A DNA stretch of 64,000 nucleotides from Vulcanimicrobiota bacterium (GTDB lineage: Bacteria > Vulcanimicrobiota > Vulcanimicrobiia > Vulcanimicrobiales > Vulcanimicrobiaceae): the NCBI GenBank assembly GCA_003161435.1, contig PMOS01000043.1, positions 1 to 64,000 on the forward strand. Reading direction: 5' to 3'. The first letter of the stretch is position 1. Every line of letters starts with the position of its first letter. The position numbers and the translations under genes were made by a program. This document shows, one piece after another, positions 1-9,212 of this stretch. The notes under the pieces were generated by a model, which was given only the letters and a program-made list of their open reading frames with translations, had not been told where the DNA came from and made no database searches.

Positions 1-1253
1 CGCTGCCGATCATGGCGGCGGCGCTGCTCGCGCGCGGCAAGGTGACGCTCCACCGCGTCCCACGCATCACCGACGTCTCGGTGATGTGGTCGCTGCTCGA
101 AGCGCTCGGCGCGCGCGTGTCGCTGCAAGGACGCAACACGGTCACGATCGACTCGGCCAACGTCAACAAGTACCGCGCGCCGTATACGCTCGTGCGCAAG
201 CTCGCCGCGTCGTTCGATCTGTGCGGGCCGCTGCTGGGGCGTTTCGGCCGGGCCGAGGTGCCGCTCCCCGGCGGCTGCATCCTGGGCACGCGCGCGACCG
301 ACATGCACGAGGCCGCCTTCCGGTCGCTGGGCGCCGAAGTCTCGGTCGCGCACGGCTACTTGATCGCAAGCGCGAGCGACGGCATGCTGCAGGGCGGCGA
401 CATCGAGTTCCGCATGCCGTCGGTCGGCGCGACGAAGAACGCGATGCTGGCCGCCGTCACGGCGCGCGGCGACACGATCGTGCACAACGCCGCGATGGAG
501 CCCGAGGTCGTCGACCTGGCGAACTTCTTGATTGCGATGGGCGCCAAGATCGCGGGAGCGGGCGGCGACACGCTGCGCATCACCGGCGTCGCCGATCTGC
601 ATGGTGTCGAGTACGAGATCATCCCCGACCGCATCGCGACGGGAACGCTGATGATCGCCGGCGCGATCACGCGCGGCGACGTAACCGTGAAGCGGACGCG
701 TCCGGACGACGTGCTCGCGCTCCAGCTTGCGCTGACCGAGTGCGGCGCGAACGTAAGCACCGGCGACGACTGGATTCGCGTGCAGGCCGGCAGCGTCAAA
801 GGCGGGACCGACGTCGTCACCGCACCGTATCCCGGCTTTCCGACCGATTTGCAGCCGCAGCTGCTGTCGTTCTTGTGCACCGCGCCCGGCGTGAGCGTCG
901 TCGAAGAGTCGATCTTCAACGCGCGCTTCTCGTACGTCAACGAGCTGGTGCGCATGGGGGCCGACGTGCGCGTCGCGATGGACAACAACACGGCGCTGAT
1001 CAAAGGCGTCGCCAGCCTGTCGGGCGCGCCGGTCGAAGCGCCTGACATCCGCGCGGGCGCTGCGCTGGTATTGGCCGGACTCGCCGCGGTCGGCGAAACC
1101 GAGATCATCGGCCTCGAGTACATCGATCGCGGCTACGAGCGGCTCGAAGAGACGCTCTCGGCATTGGGCGGCCAAGTCCAGCGCGCCAGCGGGATCATCC
1201 CGTTCAGCGAGCCGACCGGCACCTTCGAGACGAGCGTCTACCCGAGCGTCTGA
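1..1253 (+). CDS. murA: UDP-N-acetylglucosamine 1-carboxyvinyltransferase (5' truncated by window)
   Basis: MurA adds enolpyruvate from PEP to UDP-GlcNAc, the first committed cytoplasmic step of peptidoglycan synthesis. The window opens inside the gene. The frame is open from base 3, and the Met codon at 12 lies in the internal LPIMAAALLA segment, so roughly 20-25 N-terminal residues are missing. The PEP-reactive cysteine loop is present as PGGCILGTR (Cys codon at about 276). Further on come the expected GATKNAML segment, a PDRIATGTLMIAG segment, and the C-terminal RGYERLEETLSALGG region. The stop is at 1251-1253. Together with mreB downstream it marks an envelope-growth region. No odd residues were noticed. 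Confidence 0.95.
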   Translation, partial: LPIMAAALLARGKVTLHRVPRITDVSVMWSLLEALGARVSLQGRNTVTIDSANVNKYRAPYTLVRKLAASFDLCGPLLGRFGRAEVPLPGGCILGTRATDMHEAAFRSLGAEVSVAHGYLIASASDGMLQGGDIEFRMPSVGATKNAMLAAVTARGDTIVHNAAMEPEVVDLANFLIAMGAKIAGAGGDTLRITGVADLHGVEYEIIPDRIATGTLMIAGAITRGDVTVKRTRPDDVLALQLALTECGANVSTGDDWIRVQAGSVKGGTDVVTAPYPGFPTDLQPQLLSFLCTAPGVSVVEESIFNARFSYVNELVRMGADVRVAMDNNTALIKGVASLSGAPVEAPDIRAGAALVLAGLAAVGETEIIGLEYIDRGYERLEETLSALGGQVQRASGIIPFSEPTGTFETSVYPSV

Positions 1254-1286
1254 AACTTCGCCGGTCGGCGGCGCGTACGTGCCGCC

Positions 1287-3149
1287 GTGAATGACTCGCG
1301 CGTACTCCGCACCGCTGCGGCAATCGCTGCCTCGCTTTTTCTGGCGAGCGCCGGCCCGGCGGGTGCGCAGGCCGGCAGCTCCGGCTCGGTCGACGCGCTC
1401 CTGGGCGCGTCGAGAACCGCGCTCGGCATCGGTGCGCTGCCGAAGATTCAAACACTTCACCAACGCGGCACGGCGGTGCTGGTTGGCGTCAACGGCACGG
1501 CCGACTCGTGGACCGATCTCCGTACCGGCGCCTACGCGCAGTACGCGGACGCGGGCCCGGTCGGCGGTGGCCAGGGATACGACGGAACGCACGCCTGGAA
1601 CGAAGACGCGAGCGGGGTCGTGTGGGACGAAGGCGGCCGCGCGGCGCTCTACGCCGCGATCGACGCCGTCTACATGAATCGCTATCTGCTGTGGACGCCG
1701 GATCACGGCGGGGCTATGGTCACGTCGCTCGGTCAAAAGAACGATGCCGGCCGCCGCTACGACGCGCTGCAGATCACGGCGAAAGGGAGCTTGCCGTTCG
1801 AGCTCTGGCTCGACGCGACGACGCACCTGCCGGCTCGGACGATCGTCGCGATCGCAACCAGCACGACCACGACCACATACGGCGACTACCGGAACGTCGA
1901 CGGCCTGCGCGTGCCGTTTTCACAGACGTCGGATACCGACGGAAACGCGTCGACGTTCGCCGGAGCGAGCGCTGTCGTAAACGATCCCGGTGCTTCGGCG
2001 GCGTTGCAGCGACCGCTGAAGCACGTCAGCGATTTCACGCTCCCGTCGGGTACCACCACAATTCCGTTCGAGCTCGTCGACAACCACGTCGCGCTGCCGG
2101 TGACGATCGACGGTAAAGGGCCGTTTCGCTTCTTGTTCGATACCGGCGGGCAAAACATCGTTGACGCGGACGTCGCCAAACAGCTCGGGCTCGGAGCGGC
2201 AGGCGGCGCAGCCGGCAGCGGCGTCGGCGCCGCGACCGAAGCCATCCAATTTGCGACGGTCGACGCGCTGGGCGTCGGCGGAGCGACGCTGCGTAAGCAG
2301 ACGTTCGCGGTCGCGCCCGTGCACGCGGGGTTCGGGATGTCGAGCGGCAAGCCGGTCGACGGGCTGATCGGCTTCGAAGTTCTCGCGCGGTTCGTGACGA
2401 CGTTCGACTACGGCACGAACACCGTCGTGCTGCGCACGCCGGATGCGGCGAAGCCGGTGACACAGGGGAAGACGATTCCGTTCGCGTTCAACGGCGGGCA
2501 TCCGATGGTCGACTGCGCGATCGGCGGTTACGCCGGATCGTGCGTGCTCGATACCGGCAGCCGCATCGGGCTCACCGTGCTCACGCCCTTCCTCGCGGCG
2601 CACCCGTCGATCGTGCCATCGAACGTGACGGCCGTCGGCGCGAACGGGTTCGGCGTCGGCGGCGCGGCGCTTGGCCGGCTCGGACGCACGACGCTGCAAC
2701 TCGCCGGTTACACGATCCCCGAGGTCATCACCGATTTGAGCGCGCAAACGAAAGGTGCGTTCGCCGATCCATACTACGCGGGGAACGTCGGCGCAGGGGT
2801 GCTCAAGCGTTTCGAAGTGACGTTCGACTACGCGCACCAAACGGTCGCGTTCGTACCCGATGCGGGGTTCGCGGCGCACGATACATACGACCGGTCCGGC
2901 GCTTTCCTGGTCACGCAAGGCGGGAAGATCATCGTCGCCGACGTTCGGCCGGGCACGCCCGCGGCGGCCGCCGGACTGATGCGCGGCGACGTGCTCGCGG
3001 CAGTCGACGGCCACGACGGAGGAACGCTCGGACTGGCAGCGGTGCGCGATCTGCTGCGCGGCGCGCCGGGATCGGCGGTCAGCCTGCACGTCGTCGCCAA
3101 GGACGGAACGGCGCGCGACGTCAGCCTGACGCTGCGCGACTACGTTTAG
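1287..3149 (+). CDS. secreted retropepsin-like aspartyl protease with C-terminal PDZ domain
   Basis: This 620-residue exported protein starts at GTG 1287 and has a signal peptide (about residues 1-28, ending near AGAQA). A region of about 250 residues resembles an outer-membrane lipoprotein-type beta domain. Two copies of a retropepsin-like fold follow, each with an Asp-Thr-Gly motif: LFDTGGQN near residue 283 and VLDTGSRIG near residue 421. A PDZ domain occupies about 540-615 (VRPGTPAAAAGLMRGDVL). Two half-domains with DTG are what a single-chain pepsin-like active site needs, so proteolysis in the periplasm or outside the cell is plausible. The substrate is unknown. It lies between murA and mreB, but nothing in the sequence shows it acts on the wall. 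Confidence 0.8.
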   Translation: MNDSRVLRTAAAIAASLFLASAGPAGAQAGSSGSVDALLGASRTALGIGALPKIQTLHQRGTAVLVGVNGTADSWTDLRTGAYAQYADAGPVGGGQGYDGTHAWNEDASGVVWDEGGRAALYAAIDAVYMNRYLLWTPDHGGAMVTSLGQKNDAGRRYDALQITAKGSLPFELWLDATTHLPARTIVAIATSTTTTTYGDYRNVDGLRVPFSQTSDTDGNASTFAGASAVVNDPGASAALQRPLKHVSDFTLPSGTTTIPFELVDNHVALPVTIDGKGPFRFLFDTGGQNIVDADVAKQLGLGAAGGAAGSGVGAATEAIQFATVDALGVGGATLRKQTFAVAPVHAGFGMSSGKPVDGLIGFEVLARFVTTFDYGTNTVVLRTPDAAKPVTQGKTIPFAFNGGHPMVDCAIGGYAGSCVLDTGSRIGLTVLTPFLAAHPSIVPSNVTAVGANGFGVGGAALGRLGRTTLQLAGYTIPEVITDLSAQTKGAFADPYYAGNVGAGVLKRFEVTFDYAHQTVAFVPDAGFAAHDTYDRSGAFLVTQGGKIIVADVRPGTPAAAAGLMRGDVLAAVDGHDGGTLGLAAVRDLLRGAPGSAVSLHVVAKDGTARDVSLTLRDYV

Positions 3150-3154
3150 TGTGA

Positions 3155-4297
<1,143 letters not shown>

Positions 4298-4334
4298 GGA
4301 ACCGTCCGCGCCGAGGAGCGGTATTATCATCGTG

Positions 4335-5036
4335 ATGACCCGTCGCCACCGGCTCGCGCAGCTCGGTTTCCGTATCGCCTTGGCCGCCCTGGCCGGTTCG
4401 GTCGCGCTCGGTGCAGCGCCGCCGCCCGACCAAGGACCGGGCGGGCTGGCGACGCCGGATTACCGGATCCAGACCGACGAGACGCACTGGAATTTCAACA
4501 GCGGCGATTTCACGATGCCGCATCACGTGCACTTCGTGCGGCCCGGCACCGACGCGGTCGGCGACAAAGCGAGCGGCAACTCCAAGCGCGGAACCGCGAC
4601 GCTGACCGGCGACGTCGTCGTGCACGACAGCGGCAACGCGACCGAAGCCGGTGACCCGACGTATCGCGGCAACGGCCCTGCGACGCTGACTTGCGATCAA
4701 CTCGACATCGACTCGAAAGCGAAGCTCTACACGGCGACCGGACACGTGCACTTCGCGCAAGGGACGCGCACCGGCACGGCCGACAAGGCGATCCTCAACC
4801 GCGGCACCGGCAAGCTGCACCTCGAAGGCGACGTGAAGCTGACCGACAACGGGTCGACGATGTCGGCGGGAACCGTCGACTACGACCTGAACACCAAGGA
4901 TGCCGAAGTTCACGGCAGCCCGGCGGTGATGACGCAACCGGTGAGCCCGCCGCCCGCTCCGGCAACGCCGCCGGCGAAAACACCCAAGCGCAAGCCGGTG
5001 AAGGCCGCTGCGCCCGGACCGACACGAAAGCCCTAG
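4335..5036 (+). CDS. LptA/OstA-like periplasmic protein (copy 1)
   Basis: This is a 233-residue exported protein. Its signal peptide covers about residues 1-28 (ALAALAGSVALGAA) and is followed by an OstA/LptA-type beta repeat domain: GTATLTGDVVVHD, ADKAILNRGTGKLHLEGDVKL, then a Pro/Lys-rich tail. LptA-family proteins form the periplasmic bridge carrying LPS to the outer membrane. The domain is short and only partly like E. coli LptA, so binding of lipid A is an inference. I chose ATG 4335 because it begins the signal peptide. The coding frame is open well upstream, but that part overlaps mreB. A close paralogue starts one base after its stop, so the two are probably cotranscribed. Confidence 0.75.
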   Translation: MTRRHRLAQLGFRIALAALAGSVALGAAPPPDQGPGGLATPDYRIQTDETHWNFNSGDFTMPHHVHFVRPGTDAVGDKASGNSKRGTATLTGDVVVHDSGNATEAGDPTYRGNGPATLTCDQLDIDSKAKLYTATGHVHFAQGTRTGTADKAILNRGTGKLHLEGDVKLTDNGSTMSAGTVDYDLNTKDAEVHGSPAVMTQPVSPPPAPATPPAKTPKRKPVKAAAPGPTRKP

Positions 5037-5037
5037 T

Positions 5038-5754
5038 ATGATCGCGCTGCGTTCCGTCGGGTTCGCGTCGCTCGCCGCATTCGCGCTGCTGATCGTCTGC
5101 GCCGGTGCAGCCCCGACGCCCGCGCCCAGCGCCTCACCGTCGGCAGCCGCGAGCGCATCGGTTTCGGCCAAACCCGCGTTGCCGTCGCTCGAGACGCCGG
5201 ACTATCGCATCGAAACCGACGACATCAGCTATCGCGGCAACGGTGACTTCACGATGCCGCACCACGTCTCGCTCGCGCGCCCGGGCAGCGACGCGGTCGC
5301 CGATCGCGCCGAAGGAAACCAGAAGCGCGGGACGATCAAGCTGTACGGCAGCGTGGTCGTGCACGACAACGGCAACGCGCCGGAGGCCGGTTCGAACGAC
5401 GAGTACGCGAAGGGCGGGCCGTCGACGTTGACGTGCGACGAGCTCGACGTCGACTCGAAGGCGAAGGTCTACACGGCGATCGGTCACGTGCATTTCGAGC
5501 AGGGAGCGCGCAGGGCCGACGCTCAGCGCGGAATACTCAACCGCGGCAGCGGGATGCTGCATCTCGACGGTGATGTCAAGACGACCGACGGCGCGTCGAC
5601 GCTCACCGCCAAAGAGCTCGACTACAATCTCAACACCAAGAAGATCATCGCCGACGGCAAGCCGATCGTGATCAAGCAGCCCGTTCCCTCGCCCGCCCCT
5701 GGTTCGATCACGCCAACGCCGAAGCCGAAGAAGCTCCGCCTCCCGTTCCCGTGA
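5038..5754 (+). CDS. LptA/OstA-like periplasmic protein (copy 2)
   Basis: This 238-residue paralogue of the preceding gene starts at ATG 5038, one base after its neighbour's stop. It has a signal peptide (about 1-24), a Ser/Ala/Pro-rich linker, and the same OstA-type module: ETPDYRIETD, DFTMPHHVSLARPGSDAV, GTIKLYGSVVVHDNGN, GILNRGSGMLHLDGDVK. The alignment is collinear with copy 1 over nearly the whole length, so this is a tandem duplication. The copies may form a hetero-oligomeric bridge or bind different ligands. A lipopolysaccharide role follows from the family and is not proved here. Confidence 0.75.
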   Translation: MIALRSVGFASLAAFALLIVCAGAAPTPAPSASPSAAASASVSAKPALPSLETPDYRIETDDISYRGNGDFTMPHHVSLARPGSDAVADRAEGNQKRGTIKLYGSVVVHDNGNAPEAGSNDEYAKGGPSTLTCDELDVDSKAKVYTAIGHVHFEQGARRADAQRGILNRGSGMLHLDGDVKTTDGASTLTAKELDYNLNTKKIIADGKPIVIKQPVPSPAPGSITPTPKPKKLRLPFP

Positions 5755-5770
5755 CGGATTCCCTGCGCGC

Positions 5771-7150
5771 ATGATCGGCCTGTTCGACGGTGACGGCGAA
5801 GCCGGGGCTGTGCGTGAGCCGCTCGCCGCGCGGATGCGACCGCGCACGCTCGAGGAGTTCGTCGGACAAGCGCAGATCGTCGGTCCGGGCCGCGCGCTGC
5901 GCCGCGCCATCGAATCGGACCAAGTGCCGTCCATGATGCTGTGGGGGCCGCCGGGGACCGGCAAGACGACGCTCGCGCGGATCATCGCGCAGCAGACGGG
6001 CGCGCACTTCGCGGCGATCTCGGCGGTCAGCGCCGGCGTCGCAGATCTGCGGCGCGTGGTGAGCGACGCACGCAAACTGCGCGCCGCCGGCAAGCGCACC
6101 GTATTGTTCATCGACGAGATCCATCGCTTCAACAAAGCGCAGCAGGACGCGGTGCTGCCGTACGTCGAGGACGGTACGGTCACGCTCATCGGCGCGACCA
6201 CCGAGAACCCGTCGTTCGAGGTGAACTCCGCGCTGCTCTCGCGCTCGCGCGTGTTCGTCCTCAAAGCGCTCGACGACGACGACGTGCGCACCCTGATCGA
6301 ACGCGCGCTGCACGATGCGGAGCGCGGATTGGGCGAACAGCGCGTAGAGCTCACGCCCGGTGCGCTCGACGCGCTCGTCAATCTGGCCAACGGCGACGCG
6401 CGCGCAGCGCTCAATACGCTCGAGTTCGCCGCTGCTTCCGCGCCCCAGCGTGACGACGGGATGCGCGTGGTCGACGAGCGCACGATCGCCGACGCGCTGC
6501 AGCGCCGCGCCACCGGCTACGACAAGTCGGGCGACGCGCACTACGACACGATCAGCGCGTTCATCAAGACGGTTCGCGGCAGCGATCCCGACGCCGCAGT
6601 GTATTGGCTCATGCGCATGGTCGATGCCGGCGAGGACCCGATGTTCATCGCGCGCCGGCTGGTGATCCTCGCCAGCGAAGACATCGGCTTGGCCGATCCG
6701 CGCGCGCTCGGCGTCGCGGTCGCGGCGCAGCAGGCGGTGCACTTCGTCGGGATGCCGGAAGGCAAGTTCGCGCTCACCCAAGCGACGCTCTACCTCGCGA
6801 CGGCTCCGAAGTCGAACAGCGTCGGGCGCGCGTTCGGCGCGGCGGAAGCCGACGTCCAGGAGTCGCGCAACGATCCCGTCCCGCTGCACCTGCGCAACGC
6901 GCCGACCAAGCTGATGAAGAACCTCGGCTACGGCGAGGGCTACCGGTACGCGCACAGCGACTACGCCGCGATGCAGGCTGAGGGCGACCTGCCTCCGGCC
7001 GTCGTGCTGCAGTCGAACCTGCCCGATGCGCTCGGCGATCGCACCTACTTCGAGCCGACCAAACAGGGCGACGAGGCCCGCTTGCGCGACTGGATCGCGA
7101 CGCGGCGCGGCTCGAAGCCGGCCGGCGACGACCCGTTCGGCGACGAGTGA
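5771..7150 (+). CDS. rarA: replication-associated recombination protein RarA (MgsA-type AAA+ ATPase)
   Basis: This 459-residue protein belongs to the RarA/Mgs1/WRNIP1 clamp-loader-like AAA+ family, which acts at stalled replication forks and interacts with single-strand binding protein. It has Walker A GPPGTGKTT (about residues 57-65), Walker B LFIDEIHRFNK, the sensor-1 region TLIGATTENPSF, and the C-terminal tetramerisation part with MRMVDAGEDPMFIARRL and a YRYAHSDYAAMQ segment. Length and architecture are normal. ATG 5771 lies 17 bases after the OstA-like gene and is followed by the expected N-terminal MRPRTLEEFVGQ region. Confidence 0.95.
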   Translation: MIGLFDGDGEAGAVREPLAARMRPRTLEEFVGQAQIVGPGRALRRAIESDQVPSMMLWGPPGTGKTTLARIIAQQTGAHFAAISAVSAGVADLRRVVSDARKLRAAGKRTVLFIDEIHRFNKAQQDAVLPYVEDGTVTLIGATTENPSFEVNSALLSRSRVFVLKALDDDDVRTLIERALHDAERGLGEQRVELTPGALDALVNLANGDARAALNTLEFAAASAPQRDDGMRVVDERTIADALQRRATGYDKSGDAHYDTISAFIKTVRGSDPDAAVYWLMRMVDAGEDPMFIARRLVILASEDIGLADPRALGVAVAAQQAVHFVGMPEGKFALTQATLYLATAPKSNSVGRAFGAAEADVQESRNDPVPLHLRNAPTKLMKNLGYGEGYRYAHSDYAAMQAEGDLPPAVVLQSNLPDALGDRTYFEPTKQGDEARLRDWIATRRGSKPAGDDPFGDE

Positions 7151-7169
7151 TCGCACTAGGAGAGATCGC

Positions 7170-7197
7170 GTGACCGGCGCGGAATGTCCCGGTCACG
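7170..7197 (+). promoter_or_regulatory. inverted repeat after rarA
   Basis: Eight-base perfect arms (GTGACCGG and CCGGTCAC) are separated by 11 bases. No T-tract follows, so it is not a standard intrinsic terminator. It could terminate rarA transcripts weakly, regulate the small ORFs, or simply reflect the peptide coding sequence. Confidence 0.4.
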
Positions 7198-7217
7198 GCG
7201 GGTGCACGCTCGAATAA
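7170..7217 (+). CDS. micro-ORF, 15 residues with CPGHGGC motif
   Basis: This GTG-initiated ORF encodes VTGAECPGHGGCTLE. An AGGAGAG ribosome-binding sequence lies at 7158-7164, a good distance upstream. Its two cysteines flank PGHGG, and the next small ORF carries the similar VGPHGGPGG twice. The same bases form an inverted repeat (GTGACCGG at 7170-7177, CCGGTCAC at 7190-7197), so it may instead be a hairpin that only looks coding. I do not recognise a family. It could be a leader peptide, a signal or metal-binding peptide precursor, or chance. Confidence 0.35.
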   Translation: MTGAECPGHGGCTLE

Positions 7218-7230
7218 GTCGGAGGGGTCA

Positions 7231-7383
7231 ATGGGTTCTGGGGGCGATTTGGAAAGACAGGTCAGCGTCGGCCCGCACGGCGGTCCCGGTGGTACTGAGG
7301 TGGACGTCGGCCCGCACGGCGGCCCGGGCGGTGGCGTCGAGGACGTCACGGTGACCGAAGTCGAGGTCGTCGAAGAAGACTGA
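7231..7383 (+). CDS. small acidic protein with VGPHGGPGG repeats (50 residues)
   Basis: ATG 7231 follows a near-perfect ribosome site GGAGGGG at 7221-7227. The predicted 50-residue product has no signal peptide or membrane segment. It holds two nine-residue repeats, VGPHGGPGG (about residues 13-21 and 26-34), and an acidic valine-rich tail ending in VEVVEED. Its TGA (7381-7383) overlaps a possible CTG start of the membrane sensor in a CTGA arrangement, suggesting translational coupling. I recognise no family. The repeat, the strong ribosome site and the conserved-looking neighbour with PGHGG argue that it is real. Confidence 0.6.
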   Translation: MGSGGDLERQVSVGPHGGPGGTEVDVGPHGGPGGGVEDVTVTEVEVVEED

Positions 7384-9212
7384 CGACGCACGTCGAGGAG
7401 ACGTCCGGCGTCCGCGCGTGGCGCGCGCTGCTCGTCGCGGCGGCGGCCGTCGCCATCGCGACGGTGCTGCTCGTGCTCGCCGCCGAGAACGTCTTCGTTT
7501 GGAACGGTGACGCGGGGTGGGCGCTGCAGCCCGCCGGACGCGCGTTCGTCGTCGAGATCGCGTCGGTCGCGCCGTCGGGACCGGCGGCGCGGGCCGGCTT
7601 GCGTCGCCACGACCACGTCGATCTGCGCGCGATTCCGTTTGACGATCGCGTCTTCCTGATCGCTGCACCGGTCGCGCGGCGCGCGTTCCCGCTCGAGGTC
7701 GAACGCGGAGGAACACTCCATCGGGTCGAGATCGTTCCCGATCCGAGCCCGACGCCGTGGCACGGCTGGGTCGGCCATCTCGTGCTGCTGTGGATGGCGT
7801 CGTTCGGCGCCTTGATCGGCTGGCGGCGTCCCGCGATGCAAGAAGCGCGGCTGCTCTCGCTCGTGCTTTCGGGTTACGTCGTGGCCGTCGCGCTGCAAGT
7901 GCTCGTCACGCCGTCGGCGCTGCTCGACGACGTGTTCGCCGCGCTGAACTGGGGCGGCGTCCTGGGAGCGCTCTCGCTCGCGATCCTGGTGCGGTTCACG
8001 TCGCTGTTCGGCCGGCCGCTCTCGCGCGCACGCCGCGTCGCCAACGGCCTCGCGTACGCCTCCAGCGCGCTCCTCGCATTCTATGGAATCGCGGGCGCGG
8101 TCGCGCTCGGAACCGTGTGGTTCGATCCGGTGATCCTGTGGTTCGGAACGTGGGCGGTCGGGTTGATCTGCGGCGCGCAGATCCTCGTTCTCGTGGCCGG
8201 CGGGTACGCGGTCGCCGCATCCCGCGGCGTCGAACGGCAGCGCGTGAGCTGGGCCCTCGCATCGATCGGTTCGCTGTTGGCGGCCTTCGTCGTGCAATTG
8301 ATCCTCACCACCGCGATCCCGACCTACGACATGACCGTCGCGATGCAGACCTGCGTCGACGTTTTCGCGGTGCTCGCCCCGATCGGCCTCACGTACGCGG
8401 TTCTCAGCCGGCGACTGCTGGACATCGGGTTCGCGCTCAACCGCGCCGCGGTCTTTTCCGCGGTTTCGGTGATCCTGGTCGGAACGTTCATGATCGTCGA
8501 GTGGCTGTTGGGCAATTGGCTGGCGAGCGCGGGACACGTCACGAGCACCGCGGTCAGCGTCGCGCTGGCCGTCGGCTTGGGATTCTCGATCCGCTTCGTG
8601 CACGGCCGCGTCGACCGCGTCGTCGATGCGCTGTTCTTCCACCACCGCCACGAACAAGAGAAAGCGCTGCTGCGGTTCGCGCACGAGGCGGCGTTCATCA
8701 GCGATGCCGGGGTGCTGGTCGTTCGCACCGCGAGCGAGGTAGCGCATCACGCCGATGCGGCGGCGGTCGCGATCATGATGCGCGAAGCGGACGGTACGTA
8801 CCGCTGCGCACACGACGTCGACTGGCCGCTCGATGACGTCTCCGAGAACGATCCGGCGGTGCTGGCGCTGCGCGCGTCGGGGCAGCCCGTCGATCTGCAC
8901 CAGCGGGCCGGCGCGCTGCGGGGCGAGTATGCGTTCCCGATGTCGTCGCGCGGGCAGCTGATCGGGATCCTGGTGTGCGGGCCCAAGCGCCAGGGCGAGC
9001 CGTACGCGCCCGACGAGCGCGAGGCGCTGGCGAAGGTGGCGCACGGAGTCGGCGGGGCGCTCGACGCGCTAACCGCCGGCCGCGGTCAGCTCGAAGCTAC
9101 GATCCTGGGCCTGCAGGACGAGTTCAGCGCCTTGCGCGCCGAGGTCCGCGAGCTCGTCACGGAGATGCGCGCCAACCGATCGGTGATCGAGCGGGTCACA
9201 GAGGACGCATGA
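7380..9212 (+). CDS. ComP-like membrane sensor: PDZ, polytopic membrane domain, GAF, coiled coil; no kinase
   Basis: The protein begins with a membrane segment (LLVAAAAVAIATVLLVLAA, about 7411-7485). A PDZ-like extracytoplasmic domain follows (SVAPSGPAARAGLRRHDHV). About seven transmembrane helices end in the YAVLSRRLLDIGFALNRA segment typical of ComP-type kinases. Then come one or two more helices, a GAF-like domain (about 8660-9070) and a short coiled coil. Histidine kinase H, N and G boxes are absent, so it must signal through a partner. The first standard start codon is GTG 7464, inside the first helix. CTG 7380 overlaps the upstream TGA and keeps the whole helix, so it is shown as the start, but this is uncertain. 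The next gene overlaps by 4 bp. Confidence 0.75.
   Translation: MTTHVEETSGVRAWRALLVAAAAVAIATVLLVLAAENVFVWNGDAGWALQPAGRAFVVEIASVAPSGPAARAGLRRHDHVDLRAIPFDDRVFLIAAPVARRAFPLEVERGGTLHRVEIVPDPSPTPWHGWVGHLVLLWMASFGALIGWRRPAMQEARLLSLVLSGYVVAVALQVLVTPSALLDDVFAALNWGGVLGALSLAILVRFTSLFGRPLSRARRVANGLAYASSALLAFYGIAGAVALGTVWFDPVILWFGTWAVGLICGAQILVLVAGGYAVAASRGVERQRVSWALASIGSLLAAFVVQLILTTAIPTYDMTVAMQTCVDVFAVLAPIGLTYAVLSRRLLDIGFALNRAAVFSAVSVILVGTFMIVEWLLGNWLASAGHVTSTAVSVALAVGLGFSIRFVHGRVDRVVDALFFHHRHEQEKALLRFAHEAAFISDAGVLVVRTASEVAHHADAAAVAIMMREADGTYRCAHDVDWPLDDVSENDPAVLALRASGQPVDLHQRAGALRGEYAFPMSSRGQLIGILVCGPKRQGEPYAPDEREALAKVAHGVGGALDALTAGRGQLEATILGLQDEFSALRAEVRELVTEMRANRSVIERVTEDA

Noticed and set aside
7170..7383. 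RiPP gene cluster
   Set aside because: The small ORFs could look like precursors, but no lanthipeptide synthetase, radical SAM enzyme, YcaO or exporter lies near. Only the neutral micro-ORF description is retained.
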